64,000 nucleotides of DNA from Diphasiastrum complanatum (Eukaryota > Streptophyta > Lycopodiopsida > Lycopodiales > Lycopodiaceae). The stretch lies in assembly GCA_029204225.1 (NCBI GenBank), contig CM055100.1:35243645-35307644 (forward strand), given 5' to 3'. Below, in pieces: positions 1 to 10,918 of the stretch; the stretch's first letter is position 1; every line of letters starts with the position of its first letter. Position numbers and translations under genes: made by a program. The notes below the pieces were generated by a model, which was not told the DNA's origin, did no database searches, and saw only the letters and a list, made by a program, of their open reading frames with translations.

Positions 1-30
1 CTGAAATAATTTGACAAATTTAAACAAATA

Positions 31-115
31 GCATCGGAACCGCCAGTGTATGCTAAATCTGGTCTAGTACACAACATCGCATACATCAAAGATCCTATGA
101 GTGAATGATAAGGGT
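31..115 (-). pseudogene. Copia reverse transcriptase fragment
   Basis: Read on the minus strand, this stretch gives SLIGSLMYAMLCTRPDLAYT, matching the end of the Ty1/copia RT domain (consensus VGSLMYAMLCTRPDI.FAV). The frame then turns into unrelated residues, so only about 25 codons remain. It is a decayed piece of an element whose rest lies outside the window or has been deleted. Confidence 0.6.
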
Positions 116-630
116 ACTAAACTAAGTATTTTCTCAAATAAAAATATATGTAAATTATAGACTTGTAAAGGTAAGATCTATGCTCTCTTCATCTTGGTTA
201 ATGATGATATGGTCTATGGTTACAATTACATAGGTACACTAGTAGGAGCTCAAGTCTTTTTTGGATGTAGAAACATTGACATTAAAAAAAAATTGTTACT
301 AGATACATGGTTATTTTGACACACAACCAATATGCATGGCAACTATGATGGCTCTATTGTCATCCGTGGCAACGCGATGGGATGATTGTCTTCCTCCTTT
401 GGCATTCGATCCGAATAAGCCAATGGCATCAGAGAGCATTAAGGATCAGCTGTTGGTAGCTAGATTGTATTTCTGTGTAGCAATGGTGGGAGGCTCCTGG
501 GATTCTCCATTCACAGCCTGGACAACTTCAAAGTGGATCGTCGGAGCCCACCGTTGTTTTTTGTTGCACAATTTAGAATTCAACACTGCCTGACTCGATT
601 TCATGGAGAAGGTTCTTAGATTTCATTGTG
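116..630. other. No recognisable gene
   Basis: An 85-codon open frame on the plus strand at 336-593 shows no motif I recognise and no splice or TE context. I see nothing else supportable here. Confidence 0.5.
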
Positions 631-639
631 TTTTTTTGT

Positions 640-873
640 ATATTTGCAGAGGAGTACTTGAAGATTGTTGTGCCTCTCAACAATATGTTGAAAGGAGTGA
701 AAATCCACAAAGGTAGGCCAAGTCCTCCTATTAGATGGAATATGAAATTAGATGAGAGTTTTTGGAAACTCAAGCCTAATTGCCTCAGCTCAAGTTTTGA
801 GGATAGCGGATCCAAATTTGCCATTTGTCATTAACACTGACGCAAGTGATACGGTACGCTAGAATCCTATTGT
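640..873 (+). pseudogene. Gypsy RT/RNase H junction fragment
   Basis: The plus strand reads AEYLKIVVPLNNMLKG, then FWKLK, then after a frameshift VLRIADPNLPFVINTDASDT. This is the order seen at the RT-to-RNase H junction of plant Ty3/gypsy polyproteins (aPL..LLKK; F..LK..L..APVL..PD...F.i.tDASd). The frameshift and lack of flanking pol sequence show a dead fragment. The TDASD carries the first acidic residue of the RNase H site. Confidence 0.65.
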
Positions 874-2999
874 GAGGACTTTATATAGTGGCTTTGAGGT
901 CTTCACGAGCATACCACTTATATTTTAGGATCTATTGTACCCTTTTTTTCTCCAACTTTTCTCAATAATGGTAAGCTATTTTGATGATTTTCTCAGAACT
1001 AACATGTCTTGTCTAGATGAGTTCAAGTTTAAATTTCTTCTGAGTTTTCAACTTGCAAGACTTTTTGTTTTCATTTTTCAAAGTGCATGACATAGCAACT
1101 CTCAATCTTTTGAAGGTGATTACTTTTTGTACTAACGTAGACAAATTATTTCAAGGTCCAAAATAGCTAGGAAGACTATTTCTTTAGTACATATTGATAT
1201 GAAAGTGCCATTGTCACTAGGAAATAGAAGGTCTAATCTATGTCTATTAAAAATCTTAAGTAATGCCAAACTTCAATCATCATATCTTATGTTGACTATT
1301 TTGGATTCCCAAGCCTTATACAATATCACCTAGATCATAGGGGCCCTTATCCAAAAAATATCTCAAGAATCTAGGTCATGTAAATTTGTTGTTGAGTATA
1401 TGTTGTTTGAGATACCACAAGATTTTGCTTCTGTTACGGGGGGAGATTTTGCTTGATGATTAAGATTCACTTCGAAGATTGTTTCAAATTTTTTTTTACG
1501 AAAAGTCATCAGCTTACATACAACAATGTTAAACTAAATAGAATGCAATTAACTTGGTCTTTCTCAATGAGTTGAAAAATGTGCCATGCAGCCGCATAGA
1601 GACATAACACTTGGTCAAGTTGTTATTAACAATTTCCAATAATATGTCTACTTTGACAACTTGAATCAACAAACTAAGATTTTTATTTAACTCAAATCTA
1701 TAGAGATGTGCTTCACGCAGAAGGAACCAAACACTCATAAGATGTAATTGTACTTGTACATTATGACCCTAAAGTGTGACTTTGTTTATTTGTTTTAATG
1801 TCCACCTCACTAGTATTTAGGATGTGCCAACAAGAAACATTGAATCTAGCCAAGCTTTATTGTCTTCATGTGCTAGATGAACTTTGTCATGGCTTTGATG
1901 TTTTTCTAAATAGTAAAAATATATAAACAAATTATACAAATATTTCCAATGGGGGGATAATCAAGCCCAAAAGCATAAGTTGGTGGGGCCCCAATTGAGA
2001 AACTCAAGATTGTTCATGGAAGTTATTATTACTAGGGACATAAGAGCACATTATTTAGGAGGCAAGATAAGAGACAAAACAAAGAAGACACACCATGCAA
2101 GATGGCAACTACATATTTTGTGGATGAAAATGAAACATTCTATGTGCATAAATATTGGAACCAATAATTAAATCTTAGTCTTGTCATAAAAAGGCTCCTA
2201 GATAATCTATGTTTAAATTGAAAGTGCATGTTATAAAATTTGATTCGACAAAAAAAGAAGAATGTGCTTAGTATAATACCTGAACCCGTGGTGAAGCCAT
2301 CTCCTGAGTGTTAACCATCTTTCACTTAGTAGTACTTTCCGTCTATTGTCATGGATTCATTCCAAAAAGAACAAGTCAAAGGATGTTTTGATATTTTTTA
2401 CATAATATATGAAAAGCAGCAAGCTCTTTCCTTATGGATCTTAATGGAAAAGGGGCACATTTATCTACTTTACTCCCATTGTTCATCTTACTACAATCTA
2501 AGGTGTTCAAGCATTACTCAACAAAGCAATGGCAGTATCTATTAGTTGTTATTCATCCTACATGCATTGTTTATCCCAAGAATATAAAACAATATTCGGA
2601 AAGTTTATATATTGTTCATTTACATAGTCCAGAAATAAACACTATCATGTACACAACAGAAAACCAATCAAATATTATAGTGCTAGTTCGCATATCTTCC
2701 TTACTGGAAGTGCGCCCGACCATACACGATTTCACAACAAGAATACCTTTGATAGAATGGAATGGAGGTTTGTGGTCCACGCACCTTTATTAGCTATTTT
2801 TTGCATCCAAGCAATAATATGTATGATGTCTCAATGGTTCCATTCCAGTGAGTAATCAAAGACTATACAATGCTGTTTTTCAAGAATCCATTTCTTTGAA
2901 ACAAATTGACAAGCGTATGTATTTCTACCATAAGTGTACCTTACGATAACCAAAAAAAAAAATGACATGGAACTCATTTTTTTCGATTTTTTTTTAAAA
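874..2999. other. Intergenic, no gene recognised
   Basis: Only short open frames without family motifs occur here. A purine run at about 1950-1957 next to a possible LTR-like edge was noted but no LTR pair was found. Probably decayed repeat DNA. Confidence 0.4.
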
Positions 3000-3775
3000 C
3001 TTTCAAAAAATAGCCATATTTAAAGTGCTTTAAAAAAATATATAAAAAGTGTTGTATTTTTGCAAGAAAATTAATCATGCTACTAAAATTTTATTAATAA
3101 ATTCTGATTAATAATTGTAAATTAGCTTATATAAAATAATAATATTGTTCAAAATAAAATTATTAGACACACACCCACTAGATAACTAAAAAATTTATTT
3201 TTGCTTGATTAAAACAAAAGTTTTAATTTTTTAATTTTTTTTTTAAAATAATAATTCTTGTATCAAGAAAATATTTTTTAAATTATGACAAAAATTTTAG
3301 TCAATTTTTTTTAAATTTTAAATATTTTTTAAATCTTAACTTATATTTTAAATATCTATGTAAAATTATTGATTATATAAATATTAAATGATTGCAAATG
3401 AAATCATAAAAGACTGTAGATGATTTTTTAAAATATTTAAATCACCTTTAAAAAAAATCTTTACATCTCTCTAAATCTCTAACAATCGAACTCCAAAATC
3501 TTATTATAAAAACACATTAAAAAATGAGAATATTAAATAATAGTTCGTTGCAATTTTAGTTTTGCTAATGGTTATTAATGTTAAAATAAAATCATGGATA
3601 TTTTAATTATTTAAAATATTTAAATTTTTTAATTTCATATACTTAGAAAATTGTTAATTTTTTTTTTAATACAAACAAATTTAATAACATTAAACCAATC
3701 AAAAAAAATTCAAAACACAATATTCTAAAAAATATAAATACAATTATTTTTTTAAATATATGAGAATTTATTACT
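3000..3775. other. Very AT-rich spacer
   Basis: Long runs of A and T with almost no G or C over roughly 0.8 kb, clearly different from both sides. No ORF or motif. It could be a matrix-attachment-like or decayed MITE region, but nothing specific can be claimed. Confidence 0.5.
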
Positions 3776-3796
3776 CCCAGAAATCTTCCAGATCAT

Positions 3797-6204
3797 TTAC
3801 ATCATTTTCTTTTTCTTGAGAGCCACTGTAGACTCAGGTGGCACATCTTCCAAAATTTCATCGACAACTGTAACAGTATTATTGTCTTGAACTAGAACAT
3901 CAGCAAACTCCTCTGTGTCACCCACATTTCCGCTAGAAGGAGGTTGCGATTTTTTGGACAAGGAAATTACTGAATTCTCGTTATCTAAACTCTTGCCTAC
4001 CTCGGCTAGTTCATATGATAAAACTGAAAGAGATTTCATTCTCATTTTTACAAAATCAACTAAATTGGAATCTAAATCTACTATAACAACATGTCTGTCT
4101 TTCTGGATAGCACATGCTCTCATAATACCGCTACTGTTAAATAAATCCAAAATCCAATCAGTTGGGTGAGAATATCAATTAAATAATTTATTAATTGTTA
4201 TGGCTTTTGGTAGAGACAAGCCACAGATCTCGTCATTGGGTTCTTGAGTTTCTTTGTCATGGTTGGATACTGAACAAGTTTTCAAAACTTGTCAGCTCGG
4301 AGGTGTTGTAGTGAAGCATCAACCAAAGAATAATAACCAATGGTTATGTATTTTATTTCATTGCAAAGTCGAGCTCCTCCCTAGTTTCTGACATTGGGCT
4401 TGTACTTGACATGTAACATTACAACTAAAATAAATAAATAATTTCAAATTTTTAAAGTTAAAATGATTCATTATACTAATTTAAAATAAAATTTTGAATT
4501 AAAATACGAATTAGTAATTCGTGAACTTAAAAACTTACCACACAACATTTTCTATCCCCGCATTAAAGAAAGTTAACAAAGCCTTTTGTACTGAAGCTGA
4601 TTGCCAAGAAGAATGAAAAATAACAACTCTCCAAACTAGAGACGTTGTGACTTCCAAAAAAATCTTGCATAAAATTATAAATTTCAATGAATTTGAAAGG
4701 AGAATCATTATTTACTGATTTCTTCATCTGAAATCCATATGATATATCGGCTATGCAGAGTGTGTAGGGTCTTTTCTTTAGAAATTTCTCTACAATCGTC
4801 TTGTTCAACTGTGTAAAAGTATGGTTGGGTAGGTTTCTAATGGATCCTCCTCTATAATGGTCTCATCTCGTGCTAGTCTTTTTTTGTCCTTTTTTTTTTT
4901 CTGTGCTTTTGCCTGGGATATAAAGTTTAGAACATAATTAAAAAAGAAACAATTAACTAATACCTATGTTAAGCATAGGTGAAGTAAATACCAAGTCTCT
5001 AAACAAAATAAAAAATGACATCACGGATTCGTTTCGGTTGCTCAGAGGATAAAGCCTCTGGCAATCTTCGAAAGTCTTATAATTTAACCCTGTCACAAGA
5101 GCTTCTTGAACTTTCATAAACAATTTATGCCTGCATTTAAAAAAGTTTAATGGTTACAAATCCATGAAAATCATTAAAATCATTCTATTAAAAAAATGAC
5201 ATGAAAACAAATATTTAAATTATAAACAATAACTTTGGAAAAAAAAATTTCATTTTTGCTAGAGAGAATTGACCATCTGCGACTCTAGAAAGGACACTTA
5301 TTATTAGTTCTGAAGAGCTAATTTCTTGCATGTTGTTCCATTCTGATATTCTCATTTCTGTATGGATGGGCTTCAGAGTTTGAGTGGTGGCAACTTATTA
5401 TTAGCTCTGAAGAGCTAATCTCTTGCATGTTCTTCCACTTTAATATTCTCAGTTCTGTAGGGATGGGCTTCAGAGTTTGAGTGGTGGCAACTTTTGTTTT
5501 TTGCTTTTGAGACACCCTGAGCAAGTTGGCCTTTTATTTAAAAATTCTCTCGCTTGTCAAAAACTTTATCGACAAGGACCCATACCTAGAATTAGAAATG
5601 TTTTAATTATTTAATAGGCAATTTAAGAAATATTAAAATAAAACTTAAAATTTTTGTCTACTAACAAAAATTTATGAAGAGGATAACAAAACATTTCATA
5701 AGAGCATTACATAACAAACATAGCAAGAAAATTACTTGGCCACTACAAAAAGCAAGTTAAAAAAAATTATCATATTTTTTAAGGCTTTGCGTAGGATTTT
5801 GGCATCCTTGTCTCTTGAGCACAAAGTGCCTTCAGTTCCAATTGATTAACATCTCTAGCTTTGGAGATTCTCATATATTCTTTATGAAAAAATCGGATCC
5901 TTTGTATGACTGTCATCTTCATGTGGTAGTCCTGATCAATATTATGATCCCATGCGAGTAATTTTGCTTTTGTCATTGTCAGACCAACAAATGCAATGGC
6001 ACTAACGGCTCAAAAAGAAGAAACAAAAAAATCAAAATTTTCAACATCATTGCATTTTGAGAGATCAATTACTATGGCCTGTGTATAATATTTAAATTTT
6101 ATTTTTAGATTATGTACATGTGTTTCATTAGGTTCTCTTACTTCCGTTGGCCTATCTCCTATTATTGGGTCAACATGTGGCCTATCACATTGATCTATAT
6201 CCAA
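3797..6204 (-). pseudogene. Unrecognised minus-strand coding remnants
   Basis: Several minus-strand open stretches (6204-6010, 5976-5779, 5524-5318, about 5130-5020, 4808-4563, 4150-3797) have protein-like composition with charged and hydrophobic alternation, separated by AT-rich gaps. They may be exons of one gene or a broken transposon gene. The last piece ends in an acidic, Ser-rich tail and a Lys cluster. A 97-bp tandem duplication (5299-5490) lies inside the 5524-5318 piece and is not a multiple of three, so it breaks the frame. I do not recognise the family and assign no function. Confidence 0.3.
5299..5490. repeat. 97-bp tandem duplication
   Basis: Two adjacent copies begin TTATTATTAG at 5299 and 5396 and both end GAGTTTGAGTGGTGGCAAC. 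They differ at roughly a tenth of positions, so the duplication is not very recent. Confidence 0.8.
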
Positions 6205-6568
6205 AATTAATGGTATTTTTCTAAAAAAAAAATTTTGTTTTATGAATATTTTTTCTTAATTTGGCAATCTCAGAGCTGCCTTGTAATAGAAAAATCTAAA
6301 TTAATAGATTAATTTTTACTTCATTGGTATTTCATACTTATTTCTAGTAGAATTCAAGTTCAAACATCATAATTATTCTGATTATCTGAAATCATCTATC
6401 ACACTCATGCATATGTTTAATTTCGCATGTTTCATTCAATCATAATAGAATCTACTCTATTAGTATATAGGCCAGATTCAGATACAATTGAAGACGTTGA
6501 TATTCGCTTGATTTATTCCAAAATTCATCGCATTCTCTGAAGGAAAATTCTCAGTGTTTTTCCTACAG

Positions 6569-6580
6569 TGGTATCAGAGC
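6569..6580 (+). other. Copia primer binding site
   Basis: TGGTATCAGAGC, complementary to the 3' end of initiator tRNA-Met, follows one base after a sequence ending TCCTACA, the usual 3' end of a plant Copia LTR. The LTR should therefore end at about 6567. Its start could not be fixed because no second LTR copy is visible; the leader and gag follow downstream. Confidence 0.75.
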
Positions 6581-6706
6581 ACCCTTCAACAGCCATATCT
6601 GAGCAACCATCCAGATTACTCGACAAGAGTGTGTTCGAGTGTTAAACCTCAACAACATCATTGTGGTGTCAAAGAGCTTATTTATAAAAATTCAGAAGAT
6701 TTGAAT

Positions 6707-7622
6707 ATGTCTTCAATCAGCAGCATTCAGTCTAAGATTAGTACGATCTTGGATACAAAAGGTTCGAATTATCTAGTCTGGAAGTTAAAGACTTCACTCA
6801 TACTAAAGGGCAAAGGTCTTTAACAATGGGTAGATTCAACAGAAGAGAAGCCAATTACTGCTAGCAAAGAACTTTGTGAATGGAGGGAGAAAAATGACAA
6901 AGCTATAGAAATTATCGCGTCTTTAGTGAATGACAATATAATGTTAGATCTTTCTACAATTTCAAACGCAAAAGAATTGTGGGAAAACTTGCAAACCAGG
7001 AATGAGATTTGATCACAGAATCAAATCATATTCTTGGAGGACCAATTGACTTACCTACAATGGGACGGCAAAGATCTGACCACCCTGCGAAAAATAAAAG
7101 ATCTGTTTATTTTTTTGTAGAATTTCGACACAAAAAATACAATCTCAAAGGAAAAATAGCTTACCTATTTTCTTCGAGCCCTACCCAGGTCATTCCACAC
7201 AACTCAAACTTTACTGGCGAAATATTCATCTCTGACGTTTCATAAGACGATAGATGGAGTCAAAGAGGAAGTAGAAACTCGCGGACGCTATGACGACAAT
7301 GGTGATTCGAAAAAATCTCTATTTACTTAAAAGAATCAATCTTCGGAGAAGTCTCAATCTAAGAGGGAGTCGTCTCAGAAGGCTAAAAGCAAATGAAGCA
7401 AAAATGAAAATCGTTCAGACCAAATCCAAGACAGATGATCAACAATCAGGTAAACAGCACTCAAGAGATTCTGGTGATAAGAATATTTGCAACAGATGCA
7501 AGAGATCGGGTCATACAAAAGACAAGTGTTGGTTGAATCCAAAGATTGATTGTATTCATTGTCATAAACGGGGTCATGCAGCAGTAGACTGTTGTCAAAA
7601 TCCCAAGAACAAGGAGCAAAAT
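6707..7622 (+). pseudogene. Copia gag with two zinc knuckles, broken
   Basis: The frame opens at an ATG at 6707 with a Copia gag N-terminus (SNYLVWKLKTSLILKGKGL, then a stop, then KELCEWREKNDKAIEIIASL). Further frameshifts follow. Near 7486-7605 two CCHC knuckles are intact: CNRCKRSGHTKDKC and CIHCHKRGHAAVDC. Gag would form the particle shell and bind element RNA. No protease DSG motif follows, so the element is a 5' remnant. Confidence 0.75.
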
Positions 7623-8307
7623 TGACGTGAAACTTTATATTCAAATTTGTCGAAGACAAAGCAGAATATTTCATAGCAGCAGAAGAGATGATGACAAAAA
7701 ACTCAACAGCGTATGTTTCTACTGACCTATGTTGTTCATTGAATTCAAAAATTCGAGATGGGCTAATAAGTGTATTCTTTGAGCCAAGATCCGCAATTCA
7801 CTTTTTCATAGAGGATTTTCCATCTATCATGTTCTGAATCATTCGCCCTAGGTGTGTGTGGATCCCTAGGATGTCACTAGAATCCAATCGTACACTCGGT
7901 AATGTTGTAGCAGTAGGAGGAGGTACAAATACCACAGGTTGTCCTGATTTGGTCTAAAGATTGGCCAACAAATCTTCTTCTTCAAGATGTCTTCACCTTC
8001 AAATCCTTCTGGGACTTGTGTGTCAAACTACTTTGGAGATTTGACCGCAAAAGAGATTTTGATATTGTCAAGTGTCACGAATATTGGCACTCCATCTTGG
8101 ACCTGCTAAAAGGATGGTGCGATATTCAGATTTTCAAATGTTTCATGGAACTGATTGAATCCCATTCCGGGGGAGTTGGGATTAAAAGGCTTGGGGCTTC
8201 GAGACATCACATATTGTTCATCGGTCTAGAAGGTATCAGAGTCATCGAACAGTTCCATAAACTTCTATGTAGAAGGGGACATAGTTGTAGAATGTGGGGG
8301 AGGCGGC
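7623..8307. other. Degenerate LTR-element interior, unassigned
   Basis: Possibly a mix of the plus-strand Copia above and the minus-strand Copia below. No protease, integrase or RT motif can be read on either strand. Nothing firm. Confidence 0.3.
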
Positions 8308-8571
8308 CTATGGTTCTATAACTTGGATGGTGGATCCAATAGTTATAGAAGGCACTTGTGAGAAATTAGAGGCAAGGGTAGCAGTAGAGGTCTGCAAGAA
8401 CCCCTTTGCCACTAGCCTTGCCTTGTGTTTGTTGATGCACTTCCCTTTGTTCACCTTTGTCAACATGAGTGAGCCTTGAGGGCTCGGCCTTCCTTCTTGT
8501 AGATCTCCTTGGAGTCCTTGGATCTTGAGATGGATCTTCAAGATCTTGATCATATGTAGGCTCCTCCTCAA
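8308..8571 (-). pseudogene. Copia RT fragment
   Basis: An 87-codon minus-strand frame carries INKHKARLVAKGF, the hallmark Copia RT box (yKARLVAKGf.Q) that follows the first RT motif. Flanking residues are low-similarity, and the rest of the RT is missing. It may belong to the minus-strand element whose primer site is at 8801-8813. Confidence 0.65.
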
Positions 8572-8800
8572 AACCTTACAAGATCCTTGACATAAGATGG
8601 ATTAGAAGCTTTCTCATTCAACTTGTAGTGGTTACCTTCATCAAAAGTAACATCTAGTACATATGAACTTTCCACACTAATCTGAACCTCAACATTACAA
8701 GTAAACTATTAGAAAAGGTTGCCCTCCTTCAAAATGAATCTAGCACCAATGCTTTCACCAAAATGAAGATTTTTGGATCATCAACTAAGCTCTTTGACTT

Positions 8801-8813
8801 GGCTCTGATACCA
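8801..8813 (-). other. Copia primer binding site, minus strand
   Basis: The minus strand reads TGGTATCAGAGCC immediately after TTTGACA, which is an initiator-Met primer site next to an LTR end. The matching 5' LTR should occupy plus coordinates from 8814 upward. Confidence 0.75.
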
Positions 8814-9380
8814 TGTCAAATTTCAGAGTAAAGGACTAAATTTGGTCTACGTCACAAAGAGTGATTGGTAGCTTGGGATCTTGATCTATATCAAGACTAG
8901 CTTCCAAATCTAGCTCTACTTGACAATCTTTGTGATTCCAAGCAAGAACAATCAAATTGTGATGACCCACGGCTTCACACGTGTGAAGTATAGCTATTGT
9001 ATGGCCTAATAACAGAGAAATAGTTTACTTAACTTTTACTAAACATTCATCCATAAACAAAGTGCTTAAGAGAGTGTAAACATCAAGATTGCTCCACAAA
9101 ACCAAGATTTTTCATAATAGCTCAATAATGGATCCATCATGGATCAAGTACAAAATCACAATAATCTCTCTCTCTAAGCTGCATCCAGCACGTGTGGGAC
9201 AGCTCATTGTACTCATACATATCCACTTTGGATGAGATCTATCAAGTTTTCCACATCATCCATTGGTGGTTTGTGTTGACCTTCTAGATTCCTACAATCT
9301 AGGACCTAACTCCTATAATTTAGGAGATGTCATATTAGACTCAAATGAAAGCTAATCAAAATGGATCTGAATTTACAAGT
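8814..9380 (-). mobile_element. Probable Copia 5' LTR, outer end uncertain
   Basis: The inner boundary is set by the primer site at 8801-8813. The sequence starts TGTCAAATTTC on the plus strand, consistent with TG...CA ends. I could not find a second copy, so the outer end is a guess. It includes a short CT repeat at about 9167-9176. Confidence 0.4.
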
Positions 9381-9579
9381 GTCATTTCATACGTGTGGAC
9401 AGGTCCTCACACGTGTGGATCCACATAGATGTCAAGGTACATAAAAAAACCATGTGAAAATTGCTTAATTCGAACATGATCGATTTTGCAAATAGGCAGT
9501 TGTAGTAACAGCTTCTGTCTAGAATTTCTTTGGAAGAGAGACATGGGCCAGCATGCTTTTGGCACTTTTGATGAGTGTC

Positions 9580-10130
9580 CGATTCTTCCATTCAGCTACA
9601 GCATTGGACTAAGGTGAGTAGTTGGTTGTAAGTTGTTGATGTATCATGTTGGCCTTGTAGAACTCCTTGAATTCTGTAGAGATATACTCTCCTTCTCCAT
9701 TTTTGCATAGAGACTTGATCTTCCTCTGGGTTTGGTTTTTTGCAGACGCCTTGAACCGCTTGCAAAACTTAAACGCTTTAAATTTGTTCTTCATAAAGTA
9801 GGTGGCAGTCCTTCGAGAGAAGTCGTCAATGAAGGTTAGGAAATAGAGAGCTCCCCTTGTGGAAGCAGTCTACATCGGGCCACAAATGTCGTTGTGTACA
9901 AGGTCAAGCAAGCCTTTGAAAGTATGAACTGAGCCTGAAATGAAAGGGCTTCTTACATGTTTGCTGACAACTTTCACATGGACAAGTTGGCTTGTTAACA
10001 GAAGGCAGATCTTGTACTAGTCTCTAGGCAGACATTTACTGGATACCATTGAAATTGAGGTGGCCAAGTCTGAAATGCCACAACATATTATTTGATTCAT
10101 AAGTGGTTGTGTGAAGAGCTTGACTGCTAG
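9580..10130 (-). pseudogene. Copia integrase remnant
   Basis: The minus strand shows a GAG-pre-integrase-like segment and then GEYISTEFKEFYKANMIHQQ followed by LTTNYSP, matching the Copia integrase core around its second catalytic Asp (DNGGEf.s.eF..fc...GI.rqlt.pytPqQNG). Stops and frameshifts are frequent, and the Asp-Asn-Gly-Gly itself is altered. It lies directly downstream of the gag relic on the same strand, so both belong to one minus-strand element. Confidence 0.7.
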
Positions 10131-10177
10131 AAGAGTAGCAATGGATAAGTTTGTAAAGATAGCCGCTTCTTCTTCTG

Positions 10178-10918
10178 AAGTCTAGAACCTTCCAGGATTT
10201 GTCAAGAATTGTGCATTGTGTGCTTGTTGTTGGAACTGCTTTTTCTTTTCGTTGTTGTACTTCAAAGTTTGGTAGTTCTTAATTTTATGGCCAGTCCTCT
10301 TACAATATCTATAGAATAGTTTCTGCACTGGTTGGAACAATGAAGAGGTTGAATTCGATCCTGAGCCAAAATTTGGTCCAGTCTGCATGTTGCTCTTCTT
10401 GTCAATATAGCATGACTTTGTAGATCTCTTGGATCTAAACTTCTGATTTTTCGAATATAGAGTTTGAGAATCCGATCTTGAGCTTGAGGAGGATGCAAAT
10501 CTTATGATCTCCTCTTGTAGGAGCAACGAAATTACTCTTGACATAGTGAGGTGCTCCTGGGACAAAATTTCCATGACTCAATTTCTGTAGGCTTCAGGTA
10601 GACTCGTTAATAGAGTCATGAGAGCATCAAAATCTTGTATGGCTGAGCCAATTGCAGTCATTTGCTCCATACGGTTTTTGAAAGTGTTGAGGTGACTCGA
10701 AACACTCTCCGCATCATAATTCTCAAGGTGAAGAATTTCCTCCTCAAGTGTAGCTTGGAAGTCACATCCCTGATATCGTAGAGGGTTGCTAGAATGTCCC
10801 ATACATTCTTAGCAGTTTGAGCAGCACGTATGTGGCTAATTTGAGTATCCTTGATGTTGAGGGTGATCATGGCAAATGCTTTGCCATATTTCAGTCTCCA
10901 CTTGGATAGTATCCATGT
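10178..10918 (-). pseudogene. Copia gag remnant (UBN2 type)
   Basis: Two overlapping minus-strand frames give a UBN2-type gag: a segment AKNVWDILATLYDI, then FKNRMEQMTAIG and LLTSLPEAYRN, then a Ser-rich linker and a damaged knuckle YCKRTGHKIKNY in which the first Cys is Tyr. The start is near 10918 where MDTIQVETEIW begins. Gag packages element RNA. One frameshift and the lost Cys mark it as inactive. Confidence 0.75.

Noticed and set aside
336-593. 85-codon open frame beginning MATMMALLSS
   Set aside because: No recognisable motif, splice partner or codon evidence; likely chance.
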